The notes under the pieces were generated by a model. The model did not search any database. It saw only the letters and a program-made list of their open reading frames with translations, and was not told the origin of the DNA. A DNA stretch of 64,000 nt from Pandoraea vervacti (lineage in GTDB: Bacteria > Pseudomonadota > Gammaproteobacteria > Burkholderiales > Burkholderiaceae). The stretch covers positions 1,612,001-1,676,000 of the forward strand of contig NZ_CP010897.2 of the NCBI RefSeq assembly GCF_000934605.2, in the 5' to 3' direction. The position numbers and the translations under genes were made by a program. Shown piece after piece: positions 8,676 to 18,900 of this stretch (positions within the stretch are counted from its first letter, which is position 1; each line of letters opens with the position of its first letter).

Positions 8676-9667
8676 GAGAGATATCCGGCAGAACCAAACC
8701 AGGTGAGCGCGTCGCGCAGACCTTCGGGATAGGCACGGGCGGTGTAGCCCAGCTCGCGCCTGGCCTTCTCCGAAGAGAAGAACATGTGATAGCGCGACAT
8801 CTTCAGGCCGTCGACCGTCACGAACGGCTCCTTGCCGGTGAAGCGCGCAACGCCTTGCGCGGCCATCGCGAGCGGGTAAAGCGGCCAGCGAGGCAGCGCG
8901 ACCTTGGGCGCCTTGCGTCCCACCATCCCGGCAATGCTGGCCAGCATGTCGCGCAGCAGAACATCGTCGCCGCCAAGGATGTAGCGCTCACCGATGCGTC
9001 CGCGCTCGAGCGCGAGCAAGTGACCTTCCGCGCAGTCGTCGACGTGTACGAGATTGAGACCCGTATCGACGAACGCGGGGATCTTGCCTTGCGCGGCTTC
9101 GACGATGATGCGGCCCGTTGGGGTGGGCTTGATGTCGCGCGGGCCGATGGGCGTGGACGGATTGACGATCACGGCGGGCAGGCCGTCGTTGGCGATCATC
9201 CGTTCGACCAGACGCTCTGCCGCGACCTTGCTGCGCTTGTACACGCCAATGGTCGTGGCTTCGTCGTTCGGAGAGGTTTCGTCGACGGGGCCCACGGCGT
9301 CGTGCACGCGCAGCGTGGCGACGCTGCTCGTGTAGACCACGCGCTCGACGCCCGCACGCAGCGCGGCTTCCATCACCGTGCGCGTGCCGTCGATATTGGC
9401 CCGCATGATGTCGTTGGGGTCTTTCGCCCAGAGACGGTAGTCGGCGGCGACGTGGAGCAGGGCGTCCACGCCGGCGAGCGCGCGTTGCATCGAGTCCGCG
9501 TCGCGCATGTCGCCTTCCACGACTTCGACGGGCAAGTCGGCGAGGTTCGCGCGTGGACTGGTGCCACGCACCAGCAGGCGAACCTCATGACCGCGCGCGA
9601 GCGCCGTACGTGCTACCGCAGAACCGACGAACCCGGAGGCGCCGGTGACCAGCACTCGCGACGGCAT
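8672..9667 (-). CDS. hpnA: HpnA, hopanoid-associated sugar epimerase
   Basis: 331-residue extended SDR enzyme. NAD(P)-binding GxxGxxG is at residues 8-14 (GASGFVG) and the catalytic YxxxK is in VYKRSKVAAE. Members of this hopanoid-linked subfamily are annotated as dihydroflavonol-reductase-like epimerases, and genetic work in other bacteria ties hpnA to hopanoid side-chain metabolism; the exact reaction is not settled. The start ATG 9667 follows the hpnH TAA directly with no gap, and the stop overlaps hpnB. Confidence 0.88.
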   Translation of the reverse strand: MPSRVLVTGASGFVGSAVARTALARGHEVRLLVRGTSPRANLADLPVEVVEGDMRDADSMQRALAGVDALLHVAADYRLWAKDPNDIMRANIDGTRTVMEAALRAGVERVVYTSSVATLRVHDAVGPVDETSPNDEATTIGVYKRSKVAAERLVERMIANDGLPAVIVNPSTPIGPRDIKPTPTGRIIVEAAQGKIPAFVDTGLNLVHVDDCAEGHLLALERGRIGERYILGGDDVLLRDMLASIAGMVGRKAPKVALPRWPLYPLAMAAQGVARFTGKEPFVTVDGLKMSRYHMFFSSEKARRELGYTARAYPEGLRDALTWFGSAGYLS

Positions 9668-10789
9668 TTACGCCTTGGCCCGGCGCAACTCGTCGAGCTT
9701 GATCTCGACGTGCTTCGAGAACACGAACTCGGCCGGACGCTGCTTGGCGAACGAGATGTCTTCCGCCATCTTGCCTTCGGTGCGCACGCCCTTGATCGCC
9801 ACACCCAGTGCACGCAGCGGATGCGAAATCGTTTCGTTCACGGCCGTGGCTTCGAAGCCGCTGTGCACCATGCAGTCGGCGCACTTCTCGTAGTTGCCCA
9901 CACCGTACTTGTCCCAGTCGGTCGTGTTCATCAGTTCCGTGTACGTCTTGGCATAGCCTTCGCCCAGCAGGTAGCACGGACGCTGCCAGCCGAACACCGT
10001 ACGCGTCGGGTTGCCCCACGGCGTGCAGTGATACGAGCGGTTGCCGGCGAGGAAGTCCAGGAACAGGCTCGACTGGCTGAACGTCCAGTTTTTGCCGCCG
10101 TTGCCGCGCTTGAGAATGTCGCGGAACAGTTGCTTGGTCTTCGAGCGGTTCAGGAAGTGCTGCTGGTCCGGGGCGCGCTCGTAGGCGTAGCCCGGCGACA
10201 CGGTGATGCCGTCGAGGCCCAGGTCCTTCGTCGAATCGAAGAACTTGGCGACCTTCTCCGGATCGGCGTTGTTGAACAGCGTGCAGTTGATGTTCACACG
10301 GAAACCGCGCGACTTCGCCAGCTTGATGGCGGCCACGGCGCGGTCGTACACACCTTCCTGCGACACGGCGGCGTCGTGCATTTCACGGTCGCCGTCGAGG
10401 TGAATCGACCACACGAAGAACGGGCTGGGCTCGTAGTCGTCGATCTTCTTCTCCAGCAACAGGGCGTTCGTGCAGAGATAGACGAACTTCTTGCGCTCGA
10501 TGATGCCCTTGACGATCTGCGGCATTTCCTTGTGAAGCAGCGGTTCGCCGCCGGCGATCGAAACCACCGGTGCGCCGCATTCGTCCACCGCGTCGAGCGA
10601 GTCCTTGAGCGAGACGCGCTGGTTCAGGATGGGATCCGGATAGTCGATCTTGCCGCAGCCCGAGCAGGCGAGATTGCAGCGAAACAGCGGTTCGAGCATC
10701 AGCACCAACGGGTAACGCTTGACGCCCTTGAGGCGTTGCTTCATCAGGTAGGCGCCAACATACGCCTGTTGCAGGAAGGGGATGGCCAA
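9668..10789 (-). CDS. hpnH: HpnH, radical SAM adenosylhopane synthase
   Basis: 373-residue radical SAM enzyme. The [4Fe-4S] cluster motif CxxxCxxC is C38, C42, C45 (CNLACSGC), followed by a SAM-binding GGEP. HpnH joins a 5'-deoxyadenosyl group to hopene, the first committed step to C35 hopanoids. A TTG start at 10789 is chosen: AGGAG lies 6 bases upstream, and the product then begins at the family-typical AIPFLQQAYVGAY. An ATG extension to 11152 runs over ispH and is rejected. C-terminal cysteines near CADCMVHSGFE are family-typical. It is 23 bases downstream of ispH. Confidence 0.95.
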   Translation of the reverse strand: MAIPFLQQAYVGAYLMKQRLKGVKRYPLVLMLEPLFRCNLACSGCGKIDYPDPILNQRVSLKDSLDAVDECGAPVVSIAGGEPLLHKEMPQIVKGIIERKKFVYLCTNALLLEKKIDDYEPSPFFVWSIHLDGDREMHDAAVSQEGVYDRAVAAIKLAKSRGFRVNINCTLFNNADPEKVAKFFDSTKDLGLDGITVSPGYAYERAPDQQHFLNRSKTKQLFRDILKRGNGGKNWTFSQSSLFLDFLAGNRSYHCTPWGNPTRTVFGWQRPCYLLGEGYAKTYTELMNTTDWDKYGVGNYEKCADCMVHSGFEATAVNETISHPLRALGVAIKGVRTEGKMAEDISFAKQRPAEFVFSKHVEIKLDELRRAKA

Positions 10790-10812
10790 GTTCGGCTCCT
10801 GTTCGTATAGCG

Positions 10813-11772
10813 TTAGCCAGCGACCGCGTGGCGTGCGGCGACCGGCTCGTCTTTGGTCAATTCCGACGGCAAGCGGAACTGGATGGTTTCCTCGATGCCG
10901 TCCATGAGAGTCACTTCGACCGTGTCGATGCGACGCAGCGCTTCGATCACGTCTTCGACCATGCGCTCGGGCGCGGACGCCCCTGCGGTGATGCCGATGC
11001 GGGCCTTGCCGCGCACCCATTCCTGATTTACCTCGGAGCCATCGGCCACGAGGTAGCTCGGCAGCCCCATTTCGGAGCCGATTTCGCGCAGGCGGTTCGA
11101 GTTCGAGCTGTTCGTCGCCCCGACCACGAGCAGTACGTCCACGCGCTCGCACAGCTCGCGCACGGCGGTCTGGCGATTCTGCGTGGCGTAGCAGATGTCT
11201 TTGGTATTCGGGCCGACGATATTGGTAAAGCGACGTTGCAGCGCAGCAATGATACCGCGAGTCTCGTCGACCGACAGCGTCGTCTGCGTCACGTAGGAGA
11301 CCGGCGTGTCGATGGCGAGCGGCAAGGCGTCGACATCGTCTTCGGTCTGAACGAGATGCACGGGGCCGTCGATCTGCCCCATCGTGCCCTCGACTTCAGG
11401 GTGTCCGGCGTGTCCGATCAGAATGACTTCACGTCCGGCGGACACGTAGTTTTTGCCCTGAATGTGCACCTTGGTCACGAGCGGGCAGGTGGCGTTGAGT
11501 ACCTTCAGCCCGCGAATCTCGGCTTCCTGCTCGACCACGCGAGCCACACCGTGGGCGCTGAAAATGGTCACAGCGCCCGCCGGGGCTTCGGACAACTCGG
11601 CAATAAAGCGCGCACCCTTCGCCTTGAGCGAGTCGACCACATGCTTGTTGTGGACGATCTCATGACGAACGTAGACCGGAGCGCCGTATTTTTCCAGCGC
11701 GCGTTCCACGATCTCGATGGCACGTATGACGCCCGCACAAAACCCGCGGGGTTGGGCAAGTAGGACTTGCAT
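10813..11772 (-). CDS. ispH: IspH, 4-hydroxy-3-methylbut-2-enyl diphosphate reductase
   Basis: 319-residue [4Fe-4S] reductase of the MEP pathway that yields IPP and DMAPP. The three cluster cysteines are C12 (GFCAGV), C96 (NATCPLV) and C194 (KDICYATQ), and the substrate-binding HAGHPEVEGT is present. It heads the minus-strand operon ispH-hpnH-hpnA-hpnB, coupling isoprenoid precursor supply to hopanoid synthesis. Burkholderiales often carry two ispH copies, one of them in the hpn locus; whether this is the only copy cannot be seen from the window. Confidence 0.95.
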   Translation of the reverse strand: MQVLLAQPRGFCAGVIRAIEIVERALEKYGAPVYVRHEIVHNKHVVDSLKAKGARFIAELSEAPAGAVTIFSAHGVARVVEQEAEIRGLKVLNATCPLVTKVHIQGKNYVSAGREVILIGHAGHPEVEGTMGQIDGPVHLVQTEDDVDALPLAIDTPVSYVTQTTLSVDETRGIIAALQRRFTNIVGPNTKDICYATQNRQTAVRELCERVDVLLVVGATNSSNSNRLREIGSEMGLPSYLVADGSEVNQEWVRGKARIGITAGASAPERMVEDVIEALRRIDTVEVTLMDGIEETIQFRLPSELTKDEPVAARHAVAG

Positions 11773-12129
11773 TCAGCTCTCCGGCTCAGGTCGGCCGGGA
11801 TGGCGGTATCTATCGGGCTCCCATGCTCGCCACATCCCGAGGGGGTGACTTCATGGCGCGCGCAAGGCCAGTTTCGATGGCAAATCGCGTGCACCCGCGG
11901 GGGGACCGCCGTCCGGTCGTTTGACAAGCAGCGATTGTAACCGCCACCGCCAAATATTGCTGATGACCCCTTGTGGCGAGACATCGGCAACTGTTGCGAA
12001 AATGTTGACGAAACGGCAGCTAACTGGCGCCCATCTGTGCGGATTCCGTCGCGATCAGGGTAACGCGCCGCCGAACGCGCGCCGAGTGCACCCCGGCGGC
12101 GCACGATCTGAAATGCTAAATCTTTGATT
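11773..12129 (-). promoter_or_regulatory. Leader and promoter region of the ispH-hpnHAB operon
   Basis: No gene. On the minus strand TACAAT (11939-11934) is a good -10 candidate about 160 bases before the ispH start; no matching -35 is seen. A short AAATC/GATTT hairpin at the hpnM end (about 12117-12131) is the only terminator-like element, and it is weak. Confidence 0.35.
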
Positions 12130-12771
12130 TTATTTGCCGAAACGTGCGTTCTTCTCGTGCAGGTAGGCAATCAGGCTGTCGATGCCGCCCTGCGCGATGC
12201 GCGCCTTGAATTGGGGCTGATACAACTGGATCAGCCAGGCGTTGGCCACGTTCTCGCCCATCATGTTGATGTCGTAGATCTTCCAGCCCTTGTCGGTCTT
12301 GGCCAGACGGTACGCGACCGAGAGGTTGTCGCCCGGACCGCTGACCGTGGCGCCGACCACGACGTCGGTGCTGTTGGCCGTGAGTTTGGCCGGATCGAAC
12401 TTGAACGAGATGTCGTTGCCGCGCACCTGCGAGAGCTGCAATGCGAAGGTGTTCACCAGGAGTTGCTGGAACTCGTCGAAGACCTTTTTCTGCTGCTCGG
12501 GCGTGGCGGCATCGAAGACTTTCGGGCCGACGGCGTAGCGCGTGGTGCGCAGGAAGTCGGCATACGGCAGAAAGTCGCGCGCGACGACGCGCGCGGTGGC
12601 GTTGACGTCGCCCGTCTTGGCGGCGGGGTCCGCCTTCACGCCCTTGACGACCGTCTCGACGGCCGTCTTCACCATGTCGTTCGGATTGGCGCTTGCCTGT
12701 GCCCAGGCGCTCGATGCGCCGCCGATGCCGCTCAGTGCCACGGCGGCAACCGTCACCAGAAATTTATTCAT
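12130..12771 (-). CDS. hpnM: HpnM, periplasmic MlaC/Ttg2D-family protein
   Basis: 213-residue secreted protein with an N-terminal signal peptide (residues 1 to about 25, ending SSAWAQA) followed by an MlaC/Ttg2D domain. MlaC proteins ferry phospholipids across the periplasm; HpnM is the hopanoid-locus paralogue (TIGR03481-type) thought to take part in hopanoid trafficking with HpnN. It is encoded divergently from hpnN over a 286-bp gap, consistent with paired function but separate promoters. Confidence 0.9.
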   Translation of the reverse strand: MNKFLVTVAAVALSGIGGASSAWAQASANPNDMVKTAVETVVKGVKADPAAKTGDVNATARVVARDFLPYADFLRTTRYAVGPKVFDAATPEQQKKVFDEFQQLLVNTFALQLSQVRGNDISFKFDPAKLTANSTDVVVGATVSGPGDNLSVAYRLAKTDKGWKIYDINMMGENVANAWLIQLYQPQFKARIAQGGIDSLIAYLHEKNARFGK

Positions 12772-12837
12772 GCCAGATTGTCTTATTCAATTGAATTCGG
12801 AGCAGGCCGTAGTGTAGTGCACGTGATGCCCACCCGG

Positions 12838-12851
12838 CCCCTGTATACTGC
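12838..12851 (+). promoter_or_regulatory. Candidate hpnN promoter motif CCCCTGTATACTGC
   Basis: TATACT at 12844-12849 in the hpnM-hpnN divergent gap. The block matches 12 of 14 bases of the motif before hpnD (2221-2234). It lies 209 bases from the hpnN ATG, so the implied leader is long. No sigma70-like -35 was found. Confidence 0.35.
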
Positions 12852-13057
12852 TGCGATTTTGTAAATTCACGATTTCATCGTTTTTGTCGCTTTCCTTGCG
12901 CTGATCGACGGTCATCGGCCGCGATTGGTTCCTGATTTGCGCGATTGTTTAACCTTTCGTTACCACTTTCGCCAGCGCTTTCGTGCCGTATGGCTCGATC
13001 GACAGGAAACGCGTCGGATCCGACGGTGAGACATCCACTTTCTTCCGGAATCGCTCC

Positions 13058-15709
13058 ATGCTGACTTCGCTCGTCGTGCGCATCGTCCGTTTTTCGGCGA
13101 AGCACGCGTACCCGGTCATCTTCGCTTCGCTGCTGCTCGTGGTGGCCAGTTGTGTGTACGTCGCGAAGCACTTCGCGATCAACACCGACATCTCGAGCCT
13201 GATCGATCTGAATACCCCGGCGGCCGAGCGCGGACGCGAGATCGACCGCGCCTTCCCGCAGAAGACCGATCTGACGCTGGCCGTCGTGCAGGCGCCCTCG
13301 GCGGAGTTCGCCGACAAGGCTGCGGCAGCGCTGGCAAGCAAGCTGGAGACGGAGACGGACGTTTTCCGTAACGTCAGCCGTCCCGGTGCGGGCGATTTTT
13401 TCGCGCATAACGCCTTGCTGTTCGCCTCGACCGATGAGGTGAAGTCGCTCACCGGCAAGCTCGAAGACGCGAAGCCGCTGCTCAACCGTCTGGCCCAGGA
13501 CCCGAGCCTCGCGGGGCTGTCGAACCTGCTGTCGGTGACGTTGCAGACGCCTCTGCTCACGGGGCAGGTGAAGCTCTCCGACATGACGCGCCTGCTCGAC
13601 AATGCGGCCGATACCTCGGAGGCCGTGCTCGCGAACCGCCCGGCAGGCATGTCGTGGCGTGCGCTGGTTGCCCCCGACACGGTCGCGCGCAGCTACGTGC
13701 AGGTGCAGCCGGTGCTCGATTACGCCTCACTGGAGGCGGGCGCCAATGCCGCCACGCGCATTCGTGACGCCGTCGCCGATCTGAAGCTTGCCGAGCGTTA
13801 CGGCGCGACGGTGCGCCTCACAGGGCCGCGTCCCCTGTCGGACGAGGAATTCGCATCGGTGCGCGAGGACGCCGGACCGAACGCCGTCATTACCCTGCTG
13901 GCCGTGCTCGTGGTGCTGTGGCTGGCAGTGCGCTCGGGCAAGATGATTCTCGCGGTGTTCATCACCCTGCTCGCGGGCCTGGCCGTCACCTTCGCGCTCG
14001 GACTCATGATGGTGGGCGCGCTCAACATGATTTCCGTGGCGTTCGCCGTGCTGTTCGTGGGCATCGGAGTGGATTTCGGGATTCAGTTCGGCGTGCGCTA
14101 TCGCGAGGAGCGTCATCGCCTCGAACATGCGAGCGGGGCGTCGACCGACGACGTGCTGCGCGGTGCGCTCGCTGGCGCGGGCAAGGCGATTGCGATGCCG
14201 TTGTCGCTGGCCGCGGCGGCCACGGCGGCGAGCTTCTTCTCGTTCCTGCCGACGGATTATCGCGGCGTATCGGAGCTGGGGCTGATCGCCGGTGTGGGGA
14301 TTTTGTGTGTTGCGTTCCCGTCGGCGATTACGTTGCTGCCGGCACTCATCAGCGTTTTCAAGCCCAAGGGCGAAGCGAGTCCGCCCGGCTTCCGCAGCCT
14401 CGGCCCGGTGGACGACTTCACCGAGAAGCATCGCAAACCGTTGCTTTACGGCACGTTGGCGTTGGTCATTGCCGGGCTGCCGCTTCTGGCGCATCTGCAT
14501 TTCGATTTCAACCCGTTGCACCTGAAAGACCCGCACACCGAATCGATGGCAACGCTCATCGATCTGTCGAACTCGCCTGAGGCAGGTGTCAACGATGTGC
14601 AGTTGCTCACCCCGGATCTGGCGGCGGCGGACGCCGAAGCTGCGAAGCTGCGCGCCGTGCCGGAAATCGGCCGTGTCGTCACGCTCACGACCTTCCTGCC
14701 GTCTGACCAGCCGGCCAAGATCGCGATGATTGCCGCTTCTGCGAAGTCGTTGCTGCCGGTGCTCACGCAGACGCCGCTGGCGCCCGTGCCGGACGCCACG
14801 CGTGTCTCCGCGCTGAAAACGGCGGCGGGCCAGTTGGAGGATGCTGCGCTCGATTATCCCGGCGAGGGCGCGAAGTCAGCGCAACGTCTGGCGGCTGCGC
14901 TGCGCAAACTCGCGGCAGCCGATTCGGCCACCCGGGATCGCGCCGAGCGCGCGTTTGCCGAACCGCTGAAGCTGGCGCTCGGTCAGTTGCGCGACGCGCT
15001 GCAACCCCAAGTTGTGACGCGCGAATCGTTGCCCAAGGACATCGCGTCGCAGTGGGTCGCGGCCGATGGGCGCGCACTCGTGAACATCTCTCCGCGCGTG
15101 CCCAAGGGCGCCGATCCGAGCGACGACGTGATGCTTCGCAAGTTCACGCAGGCCGTGCTGCGCACGACCCCGGACGCGGTCGGTGGCCCGATCTCGATTC
15201 TGCGCTCGGCGGACACCATCATCCGCGCGTTCATCGAGGCGGGGATATGGGCGTTGCTGTCGATCACGCTGCTGCTCTGGCTGGCGCTGCGCAATTTCGG
15301 GGACGTGCTGCGCACCCTCGTGCCGCTGCTGGTCTCCGCGGCCGTCACGCTGGAGGTCACGGTGCTGATCGGTTTGCCGCTGAACTTCGCGAACATCATC
15401 GCGCTGCCGTTGCTGCTGGGCGTGGGCGTGGCGTTCAAGATTTACTACGTGATCGCATGGCGTCATGGCCAGTACCGGTTGCTGGCTTCTGGTCTGACGC
15501 AGGCGATCGTGCTGTCGGCGGCGACCACCGGCATTGCATTCGGCAGCCTGTGGCTGTCGCATCACCCGGGCACGTCGAGCATGGGCAAGCTGTTGGCGCT
15601 GTCGCTTGTCTGCACGCTCATCGGGGCGGTGTTCTTCCAGCCGGTGCTCATGGGCAAGCCGAAGGGCCAGACGGGGCAGACGGGCGCGGTGCCGCCGACA
15701 CAACGCTGA
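13058..15709 (+). CDS. hpnN: HpnN, RND/MMPL-family hopanoid transporter
   Basis: 883-residue RND-superfamily (MMPL-like) inner-membrane protein with two homologous halves. Each half has one helix, a large periplasmic loop, then a run of helices (first near residues 13-33, cluster near 280-450; second cluster near 725-870 beginning IWALLSITLLLWLALRNFGD). HpnN moves hopanoids from the cytoplasmic to the outer membrane in characterised bacteria. The ATG at 13058 is preferred to the longer frame from 12983 because the protein then begins just before the first membrane helix, as in homologues. Confidence 0.93.
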   Translation: MLTSLVVRIVRFSAKHAYPVIFASLLLVVASCVYVAKHFAINTDISSLIDLNTPAAERGREIDRAFPQKTDLTLAVVQAPSAEFADKAAAALASKLETETDVFRNVSRPGAGDFFAHNALLFASTDEVKSLTGKLEDAKPLLNRLAQDPSLAGLSNLLSVTLQTPLLTGQVKLSDMTRLLDNAADTSEAVLANRPAGMSWRALVAPDTVARSYVQVQPVLDYASLEAGANAATRIRDAVADLKLAERYGATVRLTGPRPLSDEEFASVREDAGPNAVITLLAVLVVLWLAVRSGKMILAVFITLLAGLAVTFALGLMMVGALNMISVAFAVLFVGIGVDFGIQFGVRYREERHRLEHASGASTDDVLRGALAGAGKAIAMPLSLAAAATAASFFSFLPTDYRGVSELGLIAGVGILCVAFPSAITLLPALISVFKPKGEASPPGFRSLGPVDDFTEKHRKPLLYGTLALVIAGLPLLAHLHFDFNPLHLKDPHTESMATLIDLSNSPEAGVNDVQLLTPDLAAADAEAAKLRAVPEIGRVVTLTTFLPSDQPAKIAMIAASAKSLLPVLTQTPLAPVPDATRVSALKTAAGQLEDAALDYPGEGAKSAQRLAAALRKLAAADSATRDRAERAFAEPLKLALGQLRDALQPQVVTRESLPKDIASQWVAADGRALVNISPRVPKGADPSDDVMLRKFTQAVLRTTPDAVGGPISILRSADTIIRAFIEAGIWALLSITLLLWLALRNFGDVLRTLVPLLVSAAVTLEVTVLIGLPLNFANIIALPLLLGVGVAFKIYYVIAWRHGQYRLLASGLTQAIVLSAATTGIAFGSLWLSHHPGTSSMGKLLALSLVCTLIGAVFFQPVLMGKPKGQTGQTGAVPPTQR

Positions 15710-15995
15710 TCGTCGCCACAATGCTGTGTCGCCGGGATGTGTCGTGAGATGCATGTCGCGCGTTGAACGAGGAGGCTGCCGCACCGGCAATGCGTGTAGC
15801 TTCCCTCAAGGAATCATCACTATATTTTTAATGTTCTGGTTAAATGTGTTTAAAGATTAACTATAAAAAACATTGAAATTACTACGTGATTCGATGGTTT
15901 CGGAAGTGGTTGTTTATTGCTTGACGTTGGATTAATAATCGCCCTGAAAACTTGCGGCTCGCTCGCGCTTCGGTGAGCCGGTAAAGGAGGGGCGA
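15710..15995 (+). promoter_or_regulatory. AT-rich promoter region of the autotransporter gene
   Basis: The stretch from about 15815 to 15950 is strikingly AT-rich against the GC-rich background, containing runs such as TATATTTTTAATG and AACTATAAAAAAC. A TTGTTT / TAATAA pair spaced 17 bases (about 15910-15940) is a possible promoter. AT-rich upstream DNA is a typical target for H-NS-like silencing of surface-protein genes; that role is inference. Confidence 0.4.
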
Positions 15996-18900
15996 ATGCG
16001 ATTCTGTCGTGTGATGCACCGGACGGTGCCGAACGTCTTGCTTCGTAGTCCTATCTCTGCGCTTGCCATTACCAATGCGGCTGCGCTGCTGGTCGCCAGT
16101 CCTGACGGATATGCGCAGACTGCGTTATGCGGCGTGATTCCCGCGGGGCAATACACTTCCGGCTATTTCTGTCAGCCTGCGACCGGCGTTGCTTCGAGCC
16201 TATCCACGACAGCCAATACCTCGTTCTCGACCACCGCCGGGCATGTCTTGCGCGCCACGGGCGTCGGCGCCAATGCAACGTTGAGCGTCACCGGAACGGC
16301 GATATCGACGTCGCCACCCTCGGCGTTAAACGGCCTTTACACGCAAATCACGAATCCCGGCGGGACGGCGCCGGCGTCAGACGCACGCATTGTCATCGAC
16401 GGCGGCGTCAATGCCGTCACGGCCGCCGGCGCCGCACTGGATGCCGTTGCCATTGCCAACGCAACGGCCGGTTCATCTTCCGTTGTCGTCACACAGGGCA
16501 CTACGCTGACGATCGATAACCGCGTGCTTGGCAACGAACATGACGGCATCGACATCAACGCCAGTGGTGGCGGTAACGCGCAGGTCACACACAGCGGTAA
16601 CGGCAACATTGCGGTTGTCGGTGGCAACGGCGTCTGGGTCAAGGCGACGGGCAGCGGCAACGCGTTGGCAGAGGTGGGCAACGGCGTGACGTTCGTGGTC
16701 GACAACACCGATACGTCCTCGCAGGGCAACCATGCAGGCGTTCACACCCGGTCGGTCAACGGAAGTTCGCAGATCAACAATGCCGCGCGTGTTCAGGCGA
16801 TCGGGCGAAATGCATTCGGCCTGTTTGCCGAGACGACCAGCGGCGACGTCACGATACAAAACAGCGGTTCGCTGACGACGAATGGTGTGAACGGGTTCGG
16901 CATTCGCGGCGTATCGCCCGGCGGGAGTGTGACGATCGTCAACTTGGGAAACATCGATACGTCCGGCGGCGGCGGGCACGGCATCTATGTCACCAACGGC
17001 ACGACAGGCAATGGGGCCGTCTCGATCGACAATCGCGGGGCGATTTCCGTGGGCACGACCGCCGACGACACGGGCTCCCGGGCCATCAATGTGCTCTCGC
17101 AGGGCACCGGCGAGGTCTCGGTGACCGGCAATGGCGACATTCTCGTGCGAGGCAGTCCCACGGCGGGGCGCGGCTACGGGATCATCGTGAGCGCGGGAAG
17201 CGGGCATACGAGCGTGAACTACGGCGGATCCATCGAAGCGCACGGGAGCGGCGCCGGCGGCATCCGGATCGACGCCGCGACGGCGGGCAACGTCGACATC
17301 ACCTACACCGGCGCGCGCATCGAGACTTTCAACTCGAACGCCAACGGCATCTATGCGACGACCGGCGCCGTGGATGGCACCGTCACCATTCGTTCTCAAG
17401 GCACCATCATCACGCATTCGGATGCCGGAGGCGGAGATGGCTCCGGCACAGGATCCTTCGGTATCCAGGGGCTGAGCAAGGGGGCCGACGTCGTGATTCA
17501 GAACACAGGCCCGCTGATCGACGTCAACGGAAGCGGTGCGGCGATTCTGGGAAGCAATGCCTATCTCGGCGGTCAGGGATTTGGCGACGTTTTCATCACC
17601 AGCACAGGAACGCTGCGCGCCCGTGGCAATCTGCAACAGGGCATTCGAACCACGACGGGCACGGGCGCACAGTTCATCGTCAACGAGGGGCCGATTCAGA
17701 CGTCAGGGGCATCCGGCGCACAGGGCATCTGGGCGAATTCCTCGGGCGGCGGCACGGTGTCCGTGAGCAATGCCGGTGCCATTTCCACCGTCGGCACCGG
17801 TTCCTCCGGGATCGATGCGCAAACGACGACCGCCAGCGTGAGCGTCAATAACGCGGGGGCCATCTCGGCCGGTTGGGGAACGAGCGCCGGGATTCAGGTC
17901 AGCGGCGCTACGCAATCGGTCGCCAACGCCGGGAGCATCGGGGCGTTGAGCGACATTGCCATTCGTGGCGACGCAAGTACCGCCGGCACACGCCTGTCGG
18001 TCGACAACAGCGGGCAGATGACCGGGTTGGTCACGGCCACCGGCGCAACGACGACGCTCAACAACACCGGCACGTGGGTGCTGCGCAACTACGTCGATAC
18101 CACGGGCGGCGGCCTCAGAGACACCTGGCGCGTGGCGACCAACGACTTCGGAGCGGGCGCGGGCAACGCCATCGTCAACAACGGTGTCCTGTCGCTCGCG
18201 GCACAACCGGCCACCGGCGTCACCACATTCGACGCGACTGGGGCGTATCTGCCGCTCGGCCAGCAGTTCAATATGCCCGCAGCGGGCGGTCCCGTTCAGG
18301 GCCAGTTGTTGGGTGTGAGCACCTTCACGAACGGCGGCATCGTCGACGTGAGCGGTGGCGGCAACAGCGTGGCTGGCAACGTGCTCGTGATTTCCGGCGC
18401 CCGGACCGCCGGCACCTACGGCGGCGGGCAATATGTCTCCAACGGCGGTCGTCTGATGCTCAACAGCGTGCTCAACGAAGGCGGCGCGAACAGCCATTCG
18501 GACATGCTGGTCGTCGATGCCGCGTCCACGGGCAACGGGGGTGCGACACGAATTCGTGTGAACAACGTGGGTGGCGATGGCGCGCTGACGACGGGAAACG
18601 GCATCGCCCTGGTCGACATCCTGAGCACGGCGCCATCGGCAAGCGATAGCGGCGCATTTACCCTGGACCGTCGCGTCGTGGCGGGCCCGTACGAATATCG
18701 TCTGTTCCGTGGTGCCGAAGACGGCTCAGGCACCAACGTGTGGTACCTGCGTTCGGACCGCGAACCGGATCCCGCGCCGCTCTACCGGCCGGAAATCGCG
18801 GCGTATCTGGCCAATCAGCGGCTGGCGGGGCAGATGTTCGTGCACAGTCTGCACGACCGGCTCGGCGAACCGCAGTCCGTCAACGAGCAGGGTTTCAACA

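Noticed and set aside
8786..10810. 674-codon plus-strand frame opposite hpnA and hpnH
   Set aside because: Antisense shadow; both minus-strand genes have clear motifs and coupled starts.
10790..11152. N-terminal extension of hpnH to ATG 11152
   Set aside because: It overlaps ispH, adds non-homologous Arg-rich sequence, and ignores the AGGAG-TTG start.
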